A stretch of DNA of 64,000 bases from Alisma plantago-aquatica (Eukaryota > Streptophyta > Magnoliopsida > Alismatales > Alismataceae), in NCBI GenBank assembly GCA_963693085.1, contig OY856413.1:545762879-545826878 (forward strand), given 5' to 3'. The translations under genes were made by a program, and so were the position numbers. The notes below the pieces were generated by a model. That model was not told where the DNA came from, made no database searches, and was given only the letters and a program-made list of their open reading frames with translations. Below are positions 58,182 through 64,000 of this stretch, in pieces. How positions within the stretch are numbered: position 1 is the stretch's first letter; each line of letters opens with the position of its first letter.

Positions 58182-60737
58182 TTAGGGTGAGTTGTCAAGG
58201 ACCATTAAGTTAGTAAGTTAGCGTCATAAGTGTGGCAGATAGGAGATGTTTTGATGTTAGCTTTGGGGATTTGAGTATTTGGATATCCTGGCCCGATATC
58301 TGAGTACTTGGATCAACCAGTACAAGCTACTCTGTCTATTCTCTCATGTATACCCTGGCCATGTATACAGTGGAAGAATGGGATAGAGAGGAACCCTAGA
58401 AATGTTAGGGTTAGAAAACGAGAAAAGAAACAAGAATTAAGAGAATAAATGTAAAAGGAGATAGAACTTACATTTCATAATGTTGTTTTTGTTGGAAATG
58501 TATAGAAATGCTCTTATATGTTTGAATTGAAATATTCAATACTTTGAAATATGGGTCTTTAATATCTGTTGTACACTATGCAGTTGTAGCATTTATTGAT
58601 TTCATTCTTTGTAACAAGTAGACTAGAATTGACCTTTGAATGAGCTTTTGTTAGTGGATAAGTTTTCTTCCACACTTCTGAGATGAATAGGAGTTGATTA
58701 ATCCTTTGTAGTTCTTGGCTTCAGGACTTTAGGTTTGGCCTGGTCCGGCTGGCAGGATGTATTACTGGGATCTAATGACTCCTATTAATAGTATAATAAG
58801 AATAGACTCTGGATAATTAGACCCACATTAGAGTGAGAATTTATATACGGTAAGATGTTGAAACAGATGGGCAAGATCAGAACAACTAAGAATTTGTTGA
58901 AACTAGTATCTGAGGTTCAATTTTGGGGCCTCATATGAGAAACCCTTAATTGGGAATAAAGGAACATGATATAAGGATTCATAATCAGTTTATTGATTAA
59001 TATTATATGAACTATACATATGAAATATAGAAAAGATATGTGAAATGTATGTATGGTTCTAGATAGCAAGAATCGATCATGAAGAATGGATCATATAATT
59101 GAGTATAATGCTTTTATGAACTCTAAAGCAAAGGCTAAGTAGAAGAATAGAGTTGAGCATTCAATAGGTCTATAGAAGTGAAGAGTCTTCAAAAGAGTAA
59201 AAGTGAAGAGAATCATATGATCATATAATTAATAAGACTAGAACAACAAACTAGTTCCTAAGTGAAGAACATAGGTGTAGTTTAACGAATGAATAAGTCA
59301 TACAAGGGTAGACTATATTCAAGAGGGAAAACTTGATTGAAAGAGAAACTGTGTTTGATCCATGCATGATCCCTTTGATTTAAAAATGAAGAATATTTAA
59401 GGTATTAAAGGAATGTTTGAATACAAGAATTCTAAGTCTCAAAATCATCTTCTCTCTCATATATTCCTTAACAATAACAAGGTGGGAATGAAATGATAAG
59501 AAAATGAATCATATATGATGCATAACTACCTTCGTAGGGTCATCTAGTGAATGTAATAGTGACATACATTACGATGAAGTGCGATAAGAAATAAATTCTT
59601 GTGTGATAGCAAGAATGGTGAATAATCTATTCTTACCTTGAATGTTTTAATGTTAGGGATGTTTATCGTATATGATCAAAATGAGGAGGAGAGGTAGCAA
59701 AACATAAGTAGTAAAGAATGAGGAGAGAGATAAAGGAAAACACTAGTTTTGTGTAATATGTGAACTCGTTTTTAGAAGTATGCTTTGTTGAAGGCATACT
59801 AAGGTATGTAAGTTGGTTCTATGTATGATTTTAGTGTATTTGTGCAAGCTATATGTTAATTAAAGGTGTATGATAGTTGTAGTAATTCATACCAGATATG
59901 CATCCTAGTATTGTGTCTTTTTGATATGGTGATACGGTTTGGATGATGTCAGGACACATGGAGAGATACCCTGAACAAGGTAGTCATACTTATTTACTCA
60001 TATTAATAGAAAGGGATGATAATCAGATTGTCTGGACAAGTAACCCTAATGAGGTGTAGCTTGTTATACCTAGCTCTAATATAATTGAGTGATGGTAATT
60101 GAGTATGATTAATGCTTGAATGACTGATACAATTGTGGATTACCTTATTACTGTTGTTGAAACCCTAAAATGATATAATACGATGGTTACACTTTGAATT
60201 GTGTGTGGGCCCATAACCCACAGGTCACAGGATCGAAACAGGATAGTATGGAATGAGGTGGTAATGCTTCACCTCATGCATCCATGACCCAATGGGGATG
60301 CCAAGAGTAGTATTGTGTAATTGATTGTTGAATCAAGTCTTTTAATTCAAGACTGATTTGCTTTTTGAATAGCACTTTATTAAAGTTTAAAACAGCATGG
60401 TGAACTCGCTTTTGTCACTTAAAGGTGATACAGAACAATAGAACTTTCTGAGCCGCATAAGTTGAGATAGTTGTATTAGAGTATCAGAGTTGCGCAGCGA
60501 AAGTGTGGTGGTTTATCTTTGCATTCTATGTTTGACTGTGGCATAAAGAATTTTCTTGATATCATTGAGAACTATTTGAAATATGTTGTGATTTAGTAAA
60601 GAATTAAAAGATCTAAAGTTGAAAACTACATTCAGGTATGAAATACAAGAATATAATGACATGGAAGGCTTTAGAAGCTTAGAATAACCTTGAATGTATC
60701 TTTCTTGTAGGTTTATGTTTCGAGGACGAAACATTCT

Positions 60738-60750
60738 AAGGGGGGGAGAG
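60738..60750 (+). other. Polypurine tract of the LARD-like element
   Basis: AAGGGGGGGAGAG, one base before the second LTR. Confidence 0.9.
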
Positions 60751-60751
60751 T

Positions 60752-63700
60752 TGTTACGACCCCATCTGAGCTTAATTGGTAAACTAGGGTTTACCTAGAC
60801 AATTGCAAAGATTAATTGGAACAATCATTCTTGAAATCTAATTAATGACGATAACACAATTAGGATGTTTTAACTATGATAAGAAGTCTAAATGTTTTTT
60901 TTTCTTGAGAATAAGGGTTTGAGAAGCATAGACCCTAATCGGCCCAAAATAGGGTTTTAATGACATATGAATACAGAATTTGATAAGTAGAATGTCTCAC
61001 TAAATTATTTTTAGTATTTTATGTGTAACTCTGATTTACTTAAAATTTGGATATGATTTGGATATATAAAATGTGAACAACATTGGAAAATATCAGAATT
61101 TTTGAAGAATGTTGTGACCTGTTTATCGGTCGAGTTTCAAACTCGACCGATCACATTTTCAGATTGATATAGCAGTGTGGTAATTGAATTTTATCTTTTT
61201 ATTGGTATATCCAATTGATCTCAAATTTTAACTGTGCTTTAAAAACACAATTGTAGACACTCTTTTAAATTGGAGTAATTTTTTTATGACTTTTGATCTC
61301 TACAGTGAGGGTGTCGGTCGAGTTCTGTGCAGGACAAACTCGACCGAATATGCTGCAGACTGCAATATAGCAGTGCACTGTTTGATTTTTAATTATTTAT
61401 TTCTAACTACAAATGATCTCAAATTTTTACTGGAGGTCGGACACTTCATTAGGTATAACATATAAACTTTACAGAATTTTTGGAGCTTCTGTTAGCTATT
61501 CAATAGGCGAATTACAGAAACTATTATGAAACTGAATATTCAGCCAATATAATTAAAGTTGAGTGTTGGGTCAATATGCAATTGACCCAAGCAGCTCAAA
61601 TTTGACTTATATGATCGACCACACACACACACAGATCTCATTCTTTGTCATCCACCCCAGAGAAACGAAAATCTAGAGAGAGAGGGAGAGTTAGGGCTTG
61701 AGTGGAGAAAGAGGAGGAATTGCTGACCTAGGGTTTTGCGGTCCGAGGAATGGTGAAATCAAGTAAGTTTGGATTCTTTGCATAGACTTTTATGGTGAAT
61801 CTTCTCTCTCATGTCAAGATTCCTTCCATGCTCTGATTTGATCCAAGATGATGTCGAAATTCCCTCTTTTCTCACCCTTTCTTCATAATCCCTCATTTTC
61901 AAGGTTTCTGAGTTGAAGGGAAGAAGAATTGGGAGATTTGCTAGGGATTTGATATGAGTTCGAGATCCCCTGAGTTGAGCTGCAGTTTTGAGGTGTTTTC
62001 ACACCTTAGGGTGAGTGGGTTCTTCCTTCAAATAGTGTAATGCACGAAATTTGATTATAGCATCCAAATCCCTAATTGCTTAGTATGTGATTTTAAACCC
62101 TGAATGTCCATTTGTTTTGTGTAGTTGCAATTTGATATGAAATGGGCTCCTTCTCTATTTGAACGACTCTCTAATGATAGATTCATATTAGAAATGTATA
62201 CAACACATTCTAGAAAGAATGTCTTTCGGATTCATATTGTATGATGTAATTAGGGTTTAACCTAACTGAGATCTCACTAGAGTTTTAATCCAATTGAAGA
62301 GATATCTAGACTTAAACCAAACCTAGGTCTAAATGCTCTCAATCAAGCTTAAGGCTATCATATTTCAATATCTAAAACCTTTGGGATTCATCACTAAGTC
62401 TATGACTTTGATTTCACTAGTTTAATCTCGAATGACCTGTGCCACGGCCGTGGGGTGACACCACGACCGTGTTGGAGTAAATCCTAATTGAACACTTAAA
62501 GATCAAAGTTTAATAAAGAGGACTGGTAATCCTATAAGTGGTTAGGATGTAACTCATGGGATATCTTAATTGAATTTTATTCTTGTTACATGATATCTCA
62601 GTGAATGGTATGGAAAACCTAAATTTTGTTAAATTTCCATGGTTTCATATCTATATTGATTGTATATGATTTGTTGGAAACCATCTTTATTTAGTGAATG
62701 CTTATATCCTATGAAATCCTTATGAGAGCCATGTGACAAGTGAATGAGGCAAATGAAAAGGTGAATGAGGCGAATGAAACCCTAATAGTAGGGTGTTAGC
62801 ATGTGATGAATGAGTAAGGCAAATGAAACCCTAAGGATAGGGTGTTCAATGAATCATGTTATGGTGATATGAAAGGTCTCGATATGAGATGTGGTTATGC
62901 TTAATTGTTGACTTGTATGTTTCTAGTGCATTTAACTTTATATGCTTGTTCTCTCTGAGTTGATATCTACATACTTCAGGGCTTCTTATTTTCAATACAT
63001 ATCTCGTAAATTGCAGGTGATGAGATATGACATGCCCTAGAAAGGGATGTTACTGAGACATGATATATGTTGAATAAATGAGTTATGATTTCTGTTTAAA
63101 ATGTACCTATAATGTTAGTGTTAGACTTAGGTGCCCTGAACACCGCAGAACCCCATTGCGCGGTCTGTACCTTTGGGGTAAAACGGTCAGCCCTGGGGAT
63201 ACGCCCAGGCATCGGAGACTCGTGTCCAACAAATACCGAATGTCTCGGTGACACGAAGTCTGAGAGGTAGGATCCCAGTCAGCCCTGGGGATACGCCCAG
63301 GCATCGGAGATCCGAGAGAATGTCCCGGTCAGCCCTGAGGATACGCCCAGGCATCGGAGACTTAGAGACCCTTCGCCTGTGTACTCAAGTAGGAGGAGTC
63401 CAATTTACACTCTTTTGAGAGTGCAGTGAGGCCCTTGTGAGCCTGAGAGTCCTGTGCAGACCAGGACGAGAAGTCAGACTTAGCATTTCCCGGGTGTGTC
63501 GCTAAGTCTTATACGGTGTGGCCGTAGTGCACTGTGAGTCTCTATGCAGAGTACACTGCATAGATCAGGGCATAAGCTAAAATATGATCATATAGGTTTA
63601 CAGAGTTCCTTATAAATGAAAGAGTTAAGGAAGACTAGAGCATAGTCTTCTAGTAGTTATTCTATGGATACAATATTTACATTCTTTGTTATTTCAATTA

Positions 63701-64000
63701 TATTGTTTTAGAACTGCTCAGTGTAGTATTTATTATTGTTAAATTTCATATCGTTTACTCAAAGTTATATCTGTAATCACATTAGTGCCTTAGACTGTTT
63801 CTTTGAAGTACTCATTCACTGAGCGAGTAGGCTCACCCCTCTACTCAAACATTTTAGGGTTAACCGTGTGGACTTGAAGATGGTCAGAGCATCAGTGTAG
63901 ATCTTCCACAAGAGTTAAGTATAAGATTAGTTGAGTCAGTCGGTCCTTGTCACTCTAGGTCCTCAGTAAGAGAATAGAAAGAGAGTTGTAATTACGATGT
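60752..64000 (+). repeat. 3' LTR of the LARD-like element (cut by window edge)
   Basis: Collinear with 54,635-57,883 throughout, with scattered substitutions. Includes the palindrome at 61,127-61,150, the CACGGCCGTG repeat at 62,442-62,471 and the three GC-rich repeats at 63,184-63,360. Confidence 0.92.

Larger units (their letters stand above)
58167..60751 (+). other. Interior of the LARD-like element, no coding capacity seen
   Basis: AT-rich, with a stop in every frame every few dozen codons. No Gag, protease, RT or integrase motif recognised on either strand. The end (FRGRN-like reading at about 60,718 then the polypurine tract) resembles the 3' terminus of gypsy pol regions. A 73-codon minus-strand frame (60,513-60,734) is not meaningful. 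Confidence 0.7.
54635..64000 (+). mobile_element. Large coding-poor gypsy-type LTR element (LARD-like), right end outside window
   Basis: Two direct LTRs (54,635-58,166 and 60,752 to beyond 64,000) flank a 2.6-kb interior with a perfect primer-binding site and polypurine tract but no reading frame of useful size. It inserted into the SIRE-like 5' LTR after CTATT (54,630-54,634), the presumed target duplication. If the second LTR equals the first, the element ends near 64,283. Fits the description of large retrotransposon derivatives that depend on proteins in trans. Gypsy affiliation is inferred from the 3' interior text and the LTR ends. Confidence 0.85.

Overview
This is plant nuclear DNA from an unidentified flowering plant. 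Three things show it: Ty1/copia and Ty3/gypsy LTR retrotransposons primed by initiator-tRNA-Met-type sites, a CACTA (En/Spm) DNA transposon with GT-AG introns, and a LINE remnant. I find no host protein gene, rRNA, tRNA or CRISPR array. Most of the AT-rich window is nested or decayed transposable elements, with long stretches in which nothing can be recognised.

Left part (1-12.5 kb): the 3' end of a plus-strand gypsy element (integrase tail, polypurine tract, long LTR), then a minus-strand gypsy leader with its 5' LTR (about 3.4-6.5 kb), then a decayed minus-strand copia element (protease and Gag remnants at 7.2-8.2 kb, probable LTR at 10.9-12.5 kb). The copia stretch also holds a 571-bp tandem duplication, TA/GA microsatellites and a foldback MITE. 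From 12.5 to 25.2 kb there are only a LINE fragment (14.7 kb), a large inverted duplication carrying transposase-like exon fragments (17.6-19.0 kb) and anonymous DNA.

Middle (25.2-37.7 kb): a decayed minus-strand gypsy element with LTRs at 25,189-27,298 and 31,842-34,765. It is inserted into the pol gene of a minus-strand copia element (34,766-37,658) in which Gag, protease, pre-integrase, integrase and reverse transcriptase remnants can be read in order.

Right part (37.7-64 kb): a SIRE-like, gag-only copia element on the minus strand has an LTR at each end of 37,659-54,634. Its 3' LTR is split by a 10.8-kb CACTA element (38,398-49,243, target duplication AGG). Its 5' LTR is split by a coding-poor gypsy derivative with 3.5-kb LTRs (from 54,635, running off the right edge).

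The CACTA element is the most complete system here. It has terminal inverted repeats, subterminal GCGTCGGTT palindromes, a GC-rich untranslated first exon, a leader intron holding a 449-bp tandem array of palindromes, a TNP2-type transposase gene, and a 13-exon second gene that joins a plant transposase-24-like region to a Ulp1-type cysteine protease. Each gene carries one in-frame stop codon and is otherwise open, so the element looks recently disabled.
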